Part shown: positions 48,008 through 60,290 of the stretch, piece after piece
Numbering within the stretch: the stretch's first letter is position 1
How the letters are laid out: every line of letters starts with the position of its first letter
Origin: Pomphorhynchus laevis
Taxonomy: Eukaryota; Acanthocephala; Palaeacanthocephala; Echinorhynchida; Pomphorhynchidae
DNA: 64,000 nt
Assembly (NCBI GenBank): GCA_012934845.2
Contig: WNNJ02000322.1
Location: 62,001 to 126,000, forward strand
Reading direction: 5' to 3'
Translations under genes and position numbers: made by a program
Notes under the pieces: model-generated
What the model saw: the letters and a program-made list of their open reading frames with translations, nothing else
Told to the model about the DNA's origin: nothing
Database searches by the model: none

Positions 48008-48445
48008 AAGTGCAACTACACCCGTCTCGAGACAGTTAAGGTCTGTTGTAAAGATTTGCAATCCCAATGGTTTTCCGTCGGAGCCAATATTTTAAAATAG
48101 TCAGCAAATGCTAGGCAAGGACACCTTAACCTTAGAAGTAGGACATTTAAAAATATGATAAAGAGAAGTGGTCCTAAGGCTGTGCCCTGAAGTACACCCG
48201 AATAGACACATCGAGCAGTCGATAACACTTTGTCTAATCGCACAACGACGGATCGTTCCTCGAGAAAGTTTTTATTCAGTTGCAAATTGCATCAGAAACA
48301 CAGTAATGATGTAATAGTGAATCTATATGAGCGTGCGGAACTCTGTCAAATACCCCAGAAAAGTCAATAAATATTATATAAACTGTAAAACATGAACTAA
48401 GAGCATCTACACAATATTTACGAGGCTTTAATAGATTAATCAAAT
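48008..48445 (-). pseudogene. CR1-like LINE F RT fragment
   Basis: Minus strand: LINLLKPRKYCVDALSSCFT, VYIIFIDFSGVFDRVPHAHI (palm), then YSGVLQGTALGPLLFIIFLN and CLAFADYFKILAPTE (FADD decayed to FADY). Loss of the second catalytic Asp and frameshifts show it is dead. Cut at 48445 by family B. Confidence 0.7.
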
Positions 48446-48566
48446 ACGCCGTCGTTCGTCCCCTCATTAAGAAAATATCGCTCGACCCCTCACTTCCTTC
48501 TAGCTATTGTCCCATTTCACTCATTCCTACTCTCTCCAAGCTTTTAGTGCGCCTTATCTTAATACA

Positions 48567-49162
48567 GATTCACTTTGTCTTCAGCTGTCAAACCTACTAC
48601 CTTGATATCCTCAAATCCCAGCTCTCCTATCGTGATCTCACCAACTCACGTTACTCGTCCTCCTTTGCGGAAACGCTATCCTTATCGCAATCGTTGCGTC
48701 ATCGTCACTAATATCACTCCTTCCACCGCTTTATCTCCACAGGCACGTCTCGACCACGATGTTTCCACATTCAGATCCATCCTCTCGTATCTTTCTCCTG
48801 TGGATAAACCATCCTTTTTTAACAACATCTATCCTGTTGCATTCATCCGCCTAAACAAATGTTCTCAGTCTAATCCTTCCCAGCCCCCTCCCCTTAATTT
48901 TTTTTTCAAGCATCGCTCTCCCGCGTCCTTAGTCATCTCCCGACGATGCAAACTCATGTCCTCTTTATCCACTCGCATCTTCCCCGATCGCACCACCTAC
49001 GAAATCGCTCAACTCTCATCTGCCTGCATCGAAAAACACCGTCGTGAGGAAAACGGCGAAACATCTCTCTCCATCCGAAACATCGACGGAAATCTTCAAG
49101 TTGTCCACACCCGCCCAAAAATTCGATGGCGCTCCATCTCCCCTATGTGTCTTCTCCACTAA
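48567..49162 (+). CDS. LINE B ORF1, C-terminal two thirds
   Basis: Open frame MSSAVKPTTLISSNPSSPIV, TRPPLRKRYPYRNRCVIVTN, LSPQARLDHDVSTFRSILSY, AFIRLNKCSQSNPSQPPPLN (basic-Pro linker), RSPASLVISRRCKLMSSLST, EIAQLSSACIEKHRREENGE, TSLSIRNIDGNLQVVHTRPK, IRWRSISP and stop. Fully open here. It lacks the N-terminal PHD-like finger seen in the 57180-57416 copy. The RLNK and SRR-CKLM blocks suggest an RRM-like nucleic-acid-binding fold (inference). Confidence 0.7.
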
Positions 49163-49940
49163 CCCCTATAACCACCACACACAGTTTCCGATTCGGCCTC
49201 CTCAACTTATCAACCTATTCACCAAGCAATCCATCGATATCTCCTGCCTCAACGAATCCTGGCACTCCGATTCTGACGACCTATCCATCCGCCGTTTGCT
49301 CTCTGCCGATGCTCACTAGTCGAATCCGCTCGCCCCCTTAGCTCATCACCTTCAAATTTCTCTAATCATGGCAACATTGTCGCATTCGCTCGTCACCCCG
49401 CGTCTATTCGCAAAATCACTTCCCCTTTCAGTCCTTGCTGTTTTGAACTGCTCACTTGTCGTTCTTCTAACCCGATCACTCTAGATCTCGCCATTGTATA
49501 CCGTCCTGGTGCATCTGCTCCTACCTCCTTATTTTTTACAAAACTCGCTGACCTTCTATCCCATTGTTCTTTGTCCTCCATTCCTTAATTCGTTCTTGGC
49601 GACTTCAAATTTCCGCCTCGACCGCCCCTCTTCCACCGAGTCTATTCAGTTCATCAACATTATATCGAACTATAGCTGCAAACAGATCTCAACTGCACCC
49701 ACACATATCCTTGGTAAAGCACTCGACATCATCGCTGTCTCCGATTATTTCGCTGCCTACACCTCACCGTCCATCTTCGATCCTGGTTTATTCGATCACT
49801 TTCTCGTCACCCTTGATCTCACTCAAACCACACCCCTCCTCACACACCTACAATCCTACGTCGCCCTTGGAGAAAACTTAACCTCTCCCTTCTCCGCTCT
49901 GACTTACTCAAATCGTTGCTATTATATCCCACAATAACAT
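49140..49940 (+). pseudogene. LINE B APE endonuclease
   Basis: RFGLLNLSTYSPSNPSISPA frame shadow of FRLGLLNLRSI-like start; DISCLNESWHSDSDDLSIRR (catalytic Glu), LDLAIVYRPGASAPT, FLATSNFRLDRPSSTESIQF, APTHILGKALDIIAVSDYFA, SIFDPGLFDHFLVTLDLTQT (SDH changed to FDH). Frameshifted at least twice. Confidence 0.75.
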
Positions 49941-50099
49941 AATCCTCTCCTCACGATCTTGCCGTTCTTATCGACCCTGAACTCACATCCACTTTCGATC
50001 TTCTCTTACCCTTCAAACATCATCCACAATGTCGATTGCACCGTGCCCCATGGTTTGACATCCAATCACTACTCCCAAAGCGTCGACTCCGTCATGCTT

Positions 50100-51980
50100 T
50101 TTGAGTCTACCACTGCACTCAGACGTGATTGCCGCTCGATCACTCCGCCTTTTCGTGATTCCTATCTTGCTCTTCGCCGGTCTCATCTCAACCTACTACG
50201 TACCAAATGCAACTCTTTTCGGCAGCGTAAAATCATCACTTCATTCAACTCTAAGCTTCTCTGGCATACTTTTAACACAGTCCTTGCTCGCTCCTCTTCG
50301 CCTTGCAACATCAATCCCCATGATCATTCGTCATTTCTTCAGACTAAAGTATCCACATTGACTCTCTCGCAACCGAGTCTCCATCCTATCCAACTATGCC
50401 CCACCTAGCATCATACTCCCAGAACTCTTTCATCTTCTCCCTATCTCACCTACCAAAGTATCATCTGTCCTCATGTCCTTACCCATCAAAACTCACCTGC
50501 GGATCCCCTGCCTACCCACATATTAAAATCCATATGCTCATCGATATCCCCTTTCCTCACCGATTTGTTTAACTCGTCCATCCGCGGTTGTATCTTTCAT
50601 TCACACTGGAAATCCGCAATCGTTCGTCTCCTCCTCAAGAAACAATCGCTCGACCGCTCACTTCCTTCTAGCTATCGCCCCATTTCACTACTCCCTACTC
50701 TTTATAAGCTCTTAGAACGCCTCATCTTAATACAGATCAACGCTTATCTGTCCTCATCCAAACTGTACCATCCTTTCCAATCCGCTTTTCGCTCTAATCA
50801 CTCCACAGAAATTGCCTGCATAAAAGTTTACAACGACTTACTCATTTCTCGAGACAAGGCTCTATATAGTGTTCTCATCTCCCTCGACCTCTCCTCCGCC
50901 TTCGACATTGTCGACCACTCCGTCCTCCTTTCTCGCCTTCATTATGATTACGGCCTTTTTTTCCTCCTCCGTAGCATGGCTTGCCTCATATCTATCCGAC
51001 CGTTCCTTTCGCGTCTGTTCAAATTCATCATCATCCCCTTCCATCCCTTTTTTGCGGGGTCCCACAAGGTTCAGTCCTAGGTCCCCTGCTTTTCTCTCTT
51101 CTACAGGGCCACCACTCTCCGTTTATCAAACCTTACTCCTTTAACGTAACGCAATACGCCGATGACATTCTAATCTATGTTCATGCACTCGCACATCGCA
51201 TACAAGATATCGTAATTTCTGCCGCCAACTGTCTTTCTTCTTTCTATAGACGTATCTCCCATATTCGTCTGGTTCTAAACCCAGACAAGTCCAAAATAAT
51301 GTGGATCCTCCCCTGTCAATCTACCATATTTCCTGCCCCTGTATCTTTTTCCTCATCAATCGTCCCAATAGTTCACAATTTCACTTTTTTATGCGTCCAT
51401 TTCGATGATCACTTTCCCTTGAACCATTCGACCAGGACCATGTCTGCTCGTCTAACTTAAATCTCCATGACATCGCCGTATTTGACCCCTTGGAAATTTG
51501 ACCCCATTTCGTTCTTGTATGTCTCTTCTTTAATCGCTTCTCTCCCCTAATATCGGTTACTGCGTCAGCCTGTTCGCCAATTCTCCAAAATCCATAATCT
51601 AATCAATACAACGCATCATCAACTCTGCCGTTCGAGTGCTCCTACGTCTCCGTCGCTTTGACTACACATCCACATATCTTGTCCAACTCTCCTGGCCTAC
51701 CATCCACATTCGCATATAACTCCACTTCCTCGTAACTTTTCGTCTCATCGCTGTCGGCTCCCCATCGTTCATCAACCTCCCTTTCTTAGACGACACTCGC
51801 CTCACCTCTCTATCACTGCGTTCCGCAATTCCCACCTACTCCACATTCCCAATTACTCTAACAACTACGGTCTCCGATCCTTCATCGTCACCGCCCCACT
51901 CGCCTAGAATTAGGTCCCTCTCGACGTTCGCCGCGCTCCCTTTTCTATTATATTCAAATACGCATTCGTACCCACCTTCT
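50100..51980 (+). pseudogene. LINE B reverse transcriptase
   Basis: Linker LKQKV-like, VRLLLKKQSLDRSLPSSYRP, ISLLPTLYKLLERLILIQIN, FRSNHSTEIACIKVYNDLLI, LISLDLSSAFDIVDHSVLLS, FCGVPQGSVLGPLLFSLLQG, TQYADDILIYVHALAHRIQD (YADD intact), VLNPDKSKIMWILP, then a decayed thumb to about 51980. Two or three frameshifts. Very close to family A in motif layout. Confidence 0.82.
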
Positions 51981-52062
51981 TGACACATGATTTCGATTCT
52001 TGTTTTTCGGGGTCATGTAAGTGTGCGCCGGCACGCATTTGACACGTTAAAACAATTTTTTT

Positions 52063-52330
52063 AGTTCGTCATGAGCGACCAGGTCGGACTCCGTGAAACC
52101 CAATATTTACGAGGCTTTAATTGATTAGTTAGTCATTAGCGGCCGTTCGGAAGCCGTTTTGAGAATAATTAAGAATTTGATAGTAGTTAATGTAATATCA
52201 TCCTTAACTTATATTATTGGTATTTCAGATAGTTTAATAAAACTCATGTTATTTTTAATAGTTCAATTTATTAAACTATCTCGTCAGACCCAGACTTGTC
52301 GGTTGCATCAATTCATTGAATACACTGGAA
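52063..52330. other. Spacer between LINE B7 and the LTR fossil
   Basis: Contains a 29-bp stretch repeated from LINE F (52101-52129) and an AT-rich part with a fold-back around TAGTTTAATAAA/TTTATTAAACTA (52228-52274). No gene. Confidence 0.45.
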
Positions 52331-55300
52331 GCGCAGATTTTCAACATTCTTAACGCCAATCACATATCTTCCAAACGAAAGAAAAATCGACGTCTTAATC
52401 AATCACATCTCTCCAACGATTTTTAACTACATCAGAGATCTTGACGATTACAACACTGCAATTGAGCGATTGGACAAATTATATATGAAAGAGAAAAATG
52501 AAGTATTTGCTTGTCACAAGCTCAACATATGTAAGGAAACCGAAAACCAATCGATCGATCAATATATACAAACTCTTGAGTCGCTAAACATGGATTGCAA
52601 TTTCCAGGCGGTGTCGACGATCGAACATAAGAGTATCATGGTGCGTGATGCCTTCATTATTGGACTGCGATCAAGCGTCATTCGATAGCAGCTCCTTGAA
52701 TGTGCAAATCTCGACGTAAACTCGGCATTCAATAAAGCGCGGTCACTGGAATAGGCTCAACTATAGGCACATTTATACAATACAAGCAACGACTTCACAG
52801 TTGCAAGTTTACAATCAAATAATAAACAAGGCTCATCGACATCGCTACTGGATTTCGAAGAACACAATGACACATATGTTGCCAAGATCTCAAAATCTTG
52901 CTTTTTCTGCGTCAAACATATCATCCAAGGTATATGTGTCCTGCCAAGAATGCCGTATGCGAATTACGCATGAAAAATGGTCGTATTGCGACAGTATGTC
53001 GATCTGAGCCTCGTAAAAGTGTGAACACAATTCAAACAGAAGCTGATGAGCTGACTACTGAATACATACTTTCACTTCTGACAATTTTATCAGCCGTGTC
53101 ATCCGCAACACTTCCTGACACCTTACTGGAAGTAATGATTAATAAAAGCTTAATCCGATCAATGATTGATACAGGTAGTGCCGAAAATTTCATTAGAAGA
53201 GATATTACGAATACACTAGGCATACAAAAAACATGTTGTAATACTATGATAACCATTGCGTCATCAAAACACTGTTCAAGAATAACACGATGCTGCTTCG
53301 TAGATATGAACGTACTCGGGGTCTGTAACCAAAACGTCAAATTGTTCTGCCTCGATGATATATGTACAGACGTTATATTAGGACGACCGTTTCTCGCGCA
53401 ACATCGAAAAGTGACTCTGAAGTTCGGCGGTTGGAGAAACGATCTCTTTCTTGGAACGATAAATCATATGAAAATCGAATGTTCGTCTCTTTTCATCGCT
53501 CTGCCTTTGAACGCTAGGCCAATCGCCATAAAATCCAGGCGATTTCCAGTGCATCACCTGCGATTCATCAAACAAGAAATATCTCGGATGATGACTGAAG
53601 GCATAATTGCACACAGTCAATCACCCTGGGGCGCACAAGTTGTAGTAACGCATTATCGCGCTAATAAAATTAGATTAGTCATAGAATACTCAATGACAAT
53701 CAATAAGTACACACAACTGGACGCATATCCGCTCCCACGAATCGATTCTCTGATCGAAAAAGTATCGAATTACTCGTTCTTCAGTAAACTATATGTTGTT
53801 GTATCGATCACTCATTATAGACTTGCGAAATACAGTTTGAATCGTTTTTATTAAAGCTTTCGACCAAACGGTTCTTGTCAACAGATAAAAAATCAAACAG
53901 AATTAAAAATGACAGTACAGAGATACAAGTTTTATACTAGGAATACCACGGAAGAAGTCCATTCGTTTACGTGATACCGTCCACAATTTCATGCGATACT
54001 ATAAATCGTAGTGACCAGTTAGACTTATTTCCGGCCATCGGATTCGCTTCGGAATTTATTAAGATTGATTCTTTTATAAGACGACGTTGCAAGTTGTTTT
54101 CAACACAGATAATCTTAGCTTTTCCAAAGTCAATCCCATGATCGGTCGATAGGACGTGGTTGACAATGGCAGACGAGGAGTCACCCCGTTTTAGCGCATA
54201 TCGATGCTGATAAATGCGTTTGGAGAATGTTTGTCGGGCATATATACACTATATATGAAAGCAGCCTATCACCAGTTAATCATAGTAGACGACCAGCGAA
54301 AATATACAGCGTTTGAAGCAAACGGCAGACTTTATGAATTCAAAAGAGTACCATTCGGACTAACTAATTCACCGGCTGTATTTCAAAGATCAATCGACAC
54401 AATTATCCATCAAGAATCACTGGAAGGAACCTTTGCCTACCTCGACGATCTTGTAGTGTGCGGACACTTACAAGAAGAACACGATTCTAATCTCCTAAAT
54501 CTTTTGAATGCAGTGAAGAAATACAATATAAATCCCAATCAAGGGAAATGCGTTATGTCGCAAACCGAAATCTCATTACTAGGATTTTTAATCAGGGACA
54601 GAGAAATACGACCCGACCAAGAAAGGCTCTCAGGATTGTTTAAACTAAATCCTCCGTCTTCCCAAAGTGATCTCAAGTGGGTGATTGGCATGTTCTCTCA
54701 TTATTCCCGATGGATTAATAACTATTCTCAAAAAAGTCAGAAGCTTATTGGAAGTAGTGACATTGCCTCTGACAAAAGATGCCTTGGAAAGCTTCAACGA
54801 AATTCGACAAAATATAGCTGACTCTGCCCTCGTCTCAATTGATGAATCCAAAATCTTGCGAGTCGAAACAGGCGCATTTAACCACACAATAGCCGCTGTC
54901 TTGTCACAGAAAGGTCGTCATGTAGCATTCTTCTCTCGAACTCTGCATGGTGTAGCAAAGGGCTATTCTGCGGTCGAAAAAGAAGCTCTCGCTATTGTCG
55001 AAGCTATTAAAAAATAGAGGCACTATCTGCTGGGAAAAGAATTCGAGATCATAACCGACCAAAGAAGTGTATCATTTATTTATTCGAAGCAACGCCGAAG
55101 TCAAATTTAAAATGACAAGATGGTTAGATGGCGAATCGAGTTGGCTCCGTTCCAATTCAATGTAATATATCGTCCGGGCATTCAAAATACAACTGCAGAT
55201 GCTCTCTCTCGTGTACGGTGCGCGATTGCTCAACGAAGCCTAAATCCCTTGAAAATGGTTCACAAGTCGCTTTGTCATCCGGGCGTGACAAGGCTCACGC

Positions 55301-56390
55301 ATCTCGTTCGACATTACAATCTGCCTTATAGTACTGAATATGTCAATTCGATAATTAGTGAATGTGAAGAATGTGCAAAACTAAAACCACGATTCATGAA
55401 ACTTCCAAATGCTTGTCTAATCAAAGCAGGCCGCCCCTTTGAAAGACTCTCTGCTGACTTTAAGGGTCCGATGCCATTAGTCACTAGAAATCATTACCTC
55501 TTTGTTGTGATAGACGAGTACTCACGATTCTCATTCGCCTTTCCGTACGCTGACATGATCGCTTGTACGGTTATACAATGTTATGAGCAATTATTCTATA
55601 TGTTTGGCACGCCTTCTTTCATTCACTCAGATAACGGGCCAGCATTTAATTCGGCAGATCTGAAATAGTTTTTGTCGAACCTGGGAATAGCGTCTAGTCA
55701 TTCCACGCCTTATAATCCCAGTGGTCACGGTCAAGTCGAACGATGCAACCGAACACTGTAGAAATCAATCGAGCTGGATTCCTTGAAGAACAAATTGACA
55801 TCAAACAGATGGGAACAATCGTTACCTCGCGCTCTCCACTCTATCCGGTCTCTACTGTTCACTGAAACGAATTGTATTCCTCACGAAAGATTCTGCACCT
55901 TCCAACGCGGGTCACCGATTAGAGATACGTCCCCAAAGTGGATATCGAACAATAACAAAGTGATTTTCAGGCGCCACGTTACAGAAAGCAAATACGATTC
56001 ACCGACAGAGGTGGTAAAAATTGTTGACGCCCATCCATATTATTCGAAGGTACTTAAACAAGGTGTAGATACAACTGTATCTAATAAACACCTTGCGCCA
56101 TATCCACGTAATTCGGGAACGTCAACCCTAACGTTAGCACATCATGACGAAGCAAATGTAGATCATGACCTCACTGAAAATATAGCTGATCAGATTCAAC
56201 AAAACACGCCAAATGTAAACGACCTACAAAATAATTCGGGTGTATACAACTGTTCCGACGATATCGAAAAACAAGCTGACAAGAAAGAAAATGTAGAACT
56301 TCCCAGTGCAGTTCAAGAAACAAGAATCTTCAAACGAAACTTGCGACAACGCCGAAAGCCACTTTACCTGAACGATTATCTCTAACCCGC
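52330..56390 (+). mobile_element. Ty3/gypsy LTR retrotransposon, internal region (fossil)
   Basis: Ty3/gypsy family, plus strand. Parts in order: gag-like region (about 52440-52990), aspartic protease (about 53110-53400), reverse transcriptase (53500-54650), RNase H (54700-55200), integrase with zinc-binding and catalytic core (55200-55800) and a C-terminal tail to 56385. Flanking LTRs were not recognised. It is broken, with roughly five to ten interruptions, and carries a PLE fragment within the RT. Moderately old. Confidence 0.85.
53845..54205 (-). pseudogene. PLE GIY-YIG C-terminal fragment inside the Ty3 fossil
   Basis: Minus strand: RIYQHRYALKRGDSSSAIVN, HVLSTDHGIDFGKAKIICVE, NNLQRRLIKESILINSEANP. 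It matches the GIY-YIG tail pattern RLKQHKYTL-KG-SSAIVDH, D-H-x-ID at 14540-15366 but is a different PLE family. The 3' side ends in AAAACG after AAGCTTT-AATA. Confidence 0.75.
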
Positions 56391-56469
56391 AAAGAATGTA
56401 ATATCATGTTCAGTTAATATGGTAACGCAATCTTTTCCTAATCAACCTCTTTATGATGAAACATTATTT

Positions 56470-56770
56470 TATCTTTATTGGAATTAACGCTGGTGAGACT
56501 AATAGGTCTAAACTCTGAACAAGTTAGTGCCGACTGATTATTTGGAATATGCAGAACAATTGCTATTTTCTAATAATCATGAATTCACAAATACTGCAAA
56601 CTTCGATTAAATAGAGACGTAAGGTTTGAAGCAATAACTTGAGACATAACATTCAAAAGTAAAGAAGATATACCGCCTGGTCTTGCAGAGCCAGAAATAT
56701 TTAAGTTATAGAGTATAGAAATAACTTTAAAGACATGGAAGGAAAATATTGATAAGTTAGAAAATTGAAA
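56470..56770 (-). pseudogene. LINE RT N-terminal scrap
   Basis: Minus strand: SGSARPGGISSLLLNVMSQV, LTSLFNRSLQYL, KIAIVLHIPNN, CSEFRPISLTSVN. This is the GPDGIP-x8-LF-x-SL-x-WK-x-V-PI-YRPISL block of a CR1-like LINE. Stops present. Family F or similar. Confidence 0.6.
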
Positions 56771-56784
56771 TTATGTTGATTTCA

Positions 56785-57140
56785 AATTAAATAAGCGTCG
56801 ATAGCGGACAATGCTACCTTCAATTTAAAAAATACCTATTTTTAAAATTAATATCTATAATCAAACTAGTCATCGATAGTTTGATACCTAAATTTAAGTT
56901 AATTTAATTGTGCAGCCATTGTAACAATTAAAATTTTGGATGACATTGCACGTTGATTTAATTCTATCTATAAGCCAACAGCAGTACGCTACATTTCAGT
57001 ATTGGTGGACCGAATCTACTACTGATCCAATACCTACGCTTTATGCTTCAGTCGTTTTAATGTTGGCTGACGATCACTCGACTTATCTGCTTTTATTGAT
57101 AATTAGAATTAATGTAAGATGATTTAATTTAATCCTTTAA
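56785..57140. repeat. Repeat T copy 3
   Basis: Shares GATCAAACTAGTCAT-like, TTGCACGTTGATTTAATTCT, AGCAGTACGCTACATTTCAG and CAATACCTACG blocks with the copies at 36723 (reverse), 61490 and 61790. AT-rich, non-coding. Abuts family B ORF1 at about 57180. Confidence 0.75.
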
Positions 57141-57179
57141 TGTAAAATTTAAAGTCTTCCAAAAATGTAAGACTTTAAA

Positions 57180-57416
57180 TCTAACCACTCAAACCACGAC
57201 TGGGGTGGTTTGAGTGGACACGTTGAAGGTTGATATGTTTTTATGGGAGAGGTCGTGTATGAGTTTGTTGGCACAAAAGCCACATATGAAGTCTTCTTTA
57301 GACTTAATGTTGTCGCATGCGAGTGCAGTCCAGACGCTGCAGTCGTGTGTTGAGCACTGTACTTGTAGTTGAGCACAGTTGGTGTCCGTCGTAGCTGTCT
57401 TCTTACGTCCTCCCAT
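57180..57416 (-). pseudogene. LINE B ORF1 N-terminus with PHD-like finger
   Basis: ATG at 57416: MGGRKKTATTDTNCAQLQVQ, CSTHDCSVWTALACDN, KEDFICGFCANKLIHDLSHK, ending QTTPVV. The C-x4-C-x-V-W ... C ... F-x-C-G-F-C layout matches families A and C. Only the first 75 codons remain before a 13-bp fold-back (57185-57197 / 57205-57217) and repeat T. Confidence 0.75.
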
Positions 57417-57451
57417 TAACGTCCTTGTGTGTTTAAACTATTAAATTTGTT

Positions 57452-57692
57452 ACTGGAACTGGATTGATCTGGAACTGGATTGATCTGGAACTGGATTGAT
57501 CTGGAACTGGATTGATCTGGAACTGGATTGATCTGGAACTGGATTGATCTGGAACTGAATTGATCTGGAACTGGATTGATCTGGAACTGGATTGATCTGG
57601 AACTGGATTGATCTAGAACTGGATTGATCTGGAACTGGATTGATCTGGAACTGGATTGATCTGGAACTGGATTGATCTGGAACTGAATTGAT
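57452..57692 (-). repeat. LINE B 5' monomers, about 15 x 16 bp
   Basis: Plus-strand unit GGAACTGGATTGATCT, about 15 nearly identical copies. Lies directly upstream of the family B ORF1 start (ATG 57416, 35 bases away). On the coding strand the unit is AGATCAATCCAGTTCC, which aligns to the LINE A monomer with a 4-bp gap. Confidence 0.95.
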
Positions 57693-57699
57693 TGTAAGT

Positions 57700-57960
57700 T
57701 TTAATAACTAAAAGATTGCAACAAGTAAGCCAGCACAGTACTATAAGCAGCACAATACGATATATTTCAGAATTGGTGGACCGCATCAGTTACTGATCCA
57801 ATACCTACGTTTAATGCTTCGGTCCTTTTAATGCTTGCTGACGATCACTCGACTCGTCTGCTTTTATTGATAATTAGATTAAATGGAAGACTTTTGTCTT
57901 ACATTTTGCAAATTAAATTAAAATCATTTCTGATTCAAAATTGAAATCATTTTATTATTA
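57700..57960. repeat. Repeat T copy 4
   Basis: Carries the block TGATCCAATACCTACG, GACGATCACTCGACTCGTCT and AAATCATTTCTGATTCAAAA. It sits between family B 5' monomers and a truncated B RT end. The joint with B at 57955-57975 is the same chimeric joint as at 36718-36730. Confidence 0.75.
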
Positions 57961-59640
57961 TTCTTATACCACCTAGGAATGTCGTTTAAGGAAGGAAGGT
58001 TGATGAACGATGGGGAGCCGACAGCGATGAGACGAAAAGTTACGAGAAGAAGGCGGAGTTTGATGCGGATGTGGATGGTGGGCCAGAAGAGTTGGGCAAA
58101 ATATGTGGATGTGTGGTCGAAGCGACGGAGAAGTAGGAGTACTCGAACGGCGGATTTAATGATGCGTTGAAGGGGTAGGATGATGGATATTGGAGAATTG
58201 GCGAAAAGGCTAAGGCAGTAATCGATTTTAGAGAATAGATGCGATGAAAAAAGAGACATACAAGAACGAAAGTCGATAACGGGGCGGATACTCCGGATGT
58301 CTCGGAGAATTAAGTTAGACGAGCGGACGTTGTCGCGGATAAAGGGTTTAAGGGAAAAGTGATCATCGAAATTGAAGTCTAAGAAAAAGTGAGATTGTGT
58401 ACCATGAGGATAATCGACGAGGCAAAATATGCAATGGGAGGAGATATGTTTGGTTTACGGGGGGATCTACATTATTTTGTACCTGTGGGCGTTTAGAACG
58501 AGATTGAGATTAGAGAGACCTTTGTAGATAGAATAGAAGAAATACAGTTGGAGGCAGAAATGCCGATATCGTGTATGCGATGTGCGGATGCATGATCATA
58601 GATGAAGATGTCATCGGCGTATTACATGACGTAAAATAAGTAAGGTTTGATAAACAAAAAGAGATCGCCAAGCAGATGAGAGAAAAGCAGGGGACCTAGG
58701 ACTGAACCTTGTGGGACCCCGCAAAAAATGGGATGGGAGGGGATGATGATGAATTTGAACAGACGCGAAAGGAACGGTCGGATAGATATGAGGCAAGCCA
58801 TGCTACGGAGGAGGAAAAAAAGCCGTAATCATAATGGAGGCGAGAAAGGAGGACGGAGTGGTCGACAATGTCGAAGGCGGAGGAGAGGTCGAGGGAGATG
58901 AGAACACTATATAAAGCCTTGTCTCGAGAAATGAGTAAGTCTTTATAAACTTTTATGTAGCAATTTCTGTGGAGTAATTAGAGCGAAAAGCGGATTGGAA
59001 AGGATGGTACAGTTTGGATGAGGACAGATAAGCGTTGATCTGTATTAAGATGATGCGTTCTAAGAGCTTAGAAAGAGTAGGGAGTAGTGAAATGGGGCGA
59101 TAGCTAGAAGGAAGTGAGCGGTCGAGCGATTGTTTCTTGAGGAGGGGACGAACGATTGCGGATTTCCAGGGTGAAGGAAAGATACAACCGCGGATGGACA
59201 AGTTAAACAAGGTGGTGAGAAAAGGGATATCGATGAGCATATGGATTTTAATATGTGGGTAGGCAGGGGATCCGCAGGTGAGTTTTGATGGGTAAGGACA
59301 TGAGGACAGATGATACTTTGGTAGGTGAGATAGGGAGAAGATGAAAGAGTTCCGGGAGGATGATGCTAGGCGGGGCATAGTTGGATAGGATGAGATTCGG
59401 TTGCGAGAGAGTCAACGTGGATACTTTAGTCTTAAGAAATGACGAATAATCATGGCGATTGATGTTGCGAGGCGAAGAGGAGCGAGCAAGGATTGTGTTA
59501 AAAGTATGCCAGAGAAGCTTAGAGTTGAATGAAGTGATGATTTTATACTGCCAAAAGGAGTTGCATTTGGTACGTAGTAGGTTGAGATGAGACCGGCGAA
59601 GAGCAAGATAGGAATCACGAAAAGGCGGAGTGATCGAGCG
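57961..59640 (-). pseudogene. LINE B reverse transcriptase, long copy
   Basis: SAIVRPLLKKQSLDRSLPSS, YRPISLLPTLSKLLERIILI, AFRSNYSTEIAT (shift), palm SLDLSSAFDIVDHSV in another frame, FCGVPQGSVLGPLLFSHLLG, VMQYADDIFIYDHAS-like with a stop, thumb VLLLLRRFDHTSTYFAQLFW, ends SLNDI at the T joint. Very similar to 35523-36722 in inverted orientation. Confidence 0.78.
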
Positions 59641-60270
59641 GCAATCACGTCTGAGTGCGGTGGTAGGCAGCAAAATAATCGGGGACAGCGATGATGTCGA
59701 GTGCTTTACCAAGGATATGTGTGGGTGCAGTTGAGATGCATTTGCAGCTATAGTTGGATATAATGTCGATGAACTGGATGGACTCGGTGGAAGTGGGGCA
59801 GTCGAGGCGGAAATTTGAAGTCGCCAAGAACGAATTAAGGAATGGAGGACAAAGAACAATGGGATAGAAGGTCAGCGAGTTTTGTAAAAAATAAGGAGGT
59901 AGGAGCAGATGCACCAGGACGGTATACAATGGCGAGATCTAGAGTGATCGGGTTAGAAGAACGACAAGTGAGCAGTTCAAAACAGCAAGGACTGAAAGGG
60001 GAAGTGATTTTGCGAATAGACGCGGGGTGACGGGCGAATGCGGCAATGCCGCTATGATTAGAGAATTTTGAAGGTGATGAGCTAAGGGGGCGAGCGGATT
60101 CGACTAGTGAGCAACCGGCAGAGAGCAAACGGCGGATGGATAGGTCGTCAGAATCGGAGTGTCAGGATTCGTTGAGGTAAGAGATATCGATGGATTGCTT
60201 GGTAAAAGTTGAGGATGATATCGGATTTATTGAAAATAGATCTAGTGTTGAAGAGGTCCGTTCGGAAACT
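59640..60270 (-). pseudogene. LINE B APE endonuclease, long copy
   Basis: GCSLVESARPLSSSPSKFSN, HSGIAAFARHPASIRKITSP, LTCRSSNPITLDLAIVYRPG, ATSNFRLDCPTSTESIQFID, HILGKALDIIAVPDYFAAYH. The catalytic SDH region is missing because of a deletion near 59665. Confidence 0.7.
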
Positions 60271-60290
60271 GTGTGTGGTGGTTATAGGGG

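Larger units (their letters stand above)
48445..52062 (+). mobile_element. LINE family B copy B7
   Basis: A 3.6-kb plus-strand element that starts, oddly, with about 120 bases of RT (VVRPLIKKISLDPSLPSSYC), then ORF1 C-terminal part, APE endonuclease, RT and 3' tail (stem-loop GTGCGCCGGCAC near 52023). The monomer array and finger region are missing. A 29-bp near-repeat flanks it (48412-48440, 52101-52129; two mismatches), but 38 bases between tail and right repeat are unexplained. Confidence 0.8.

Noticed and set aside
48412-52129. Firm 29-bp target duplication of LINE B7
   Set aside because: Two mismatches, and 38 unexplained bases between the LINE tail and the right repeat. Both could instead be pieces of LINE F.
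57452-57692. Independent satellite or minisatellite
   Set aside because: It recurs at 61338-61475 in the same place relative to LINE B ORF1, so it belongs to the element.
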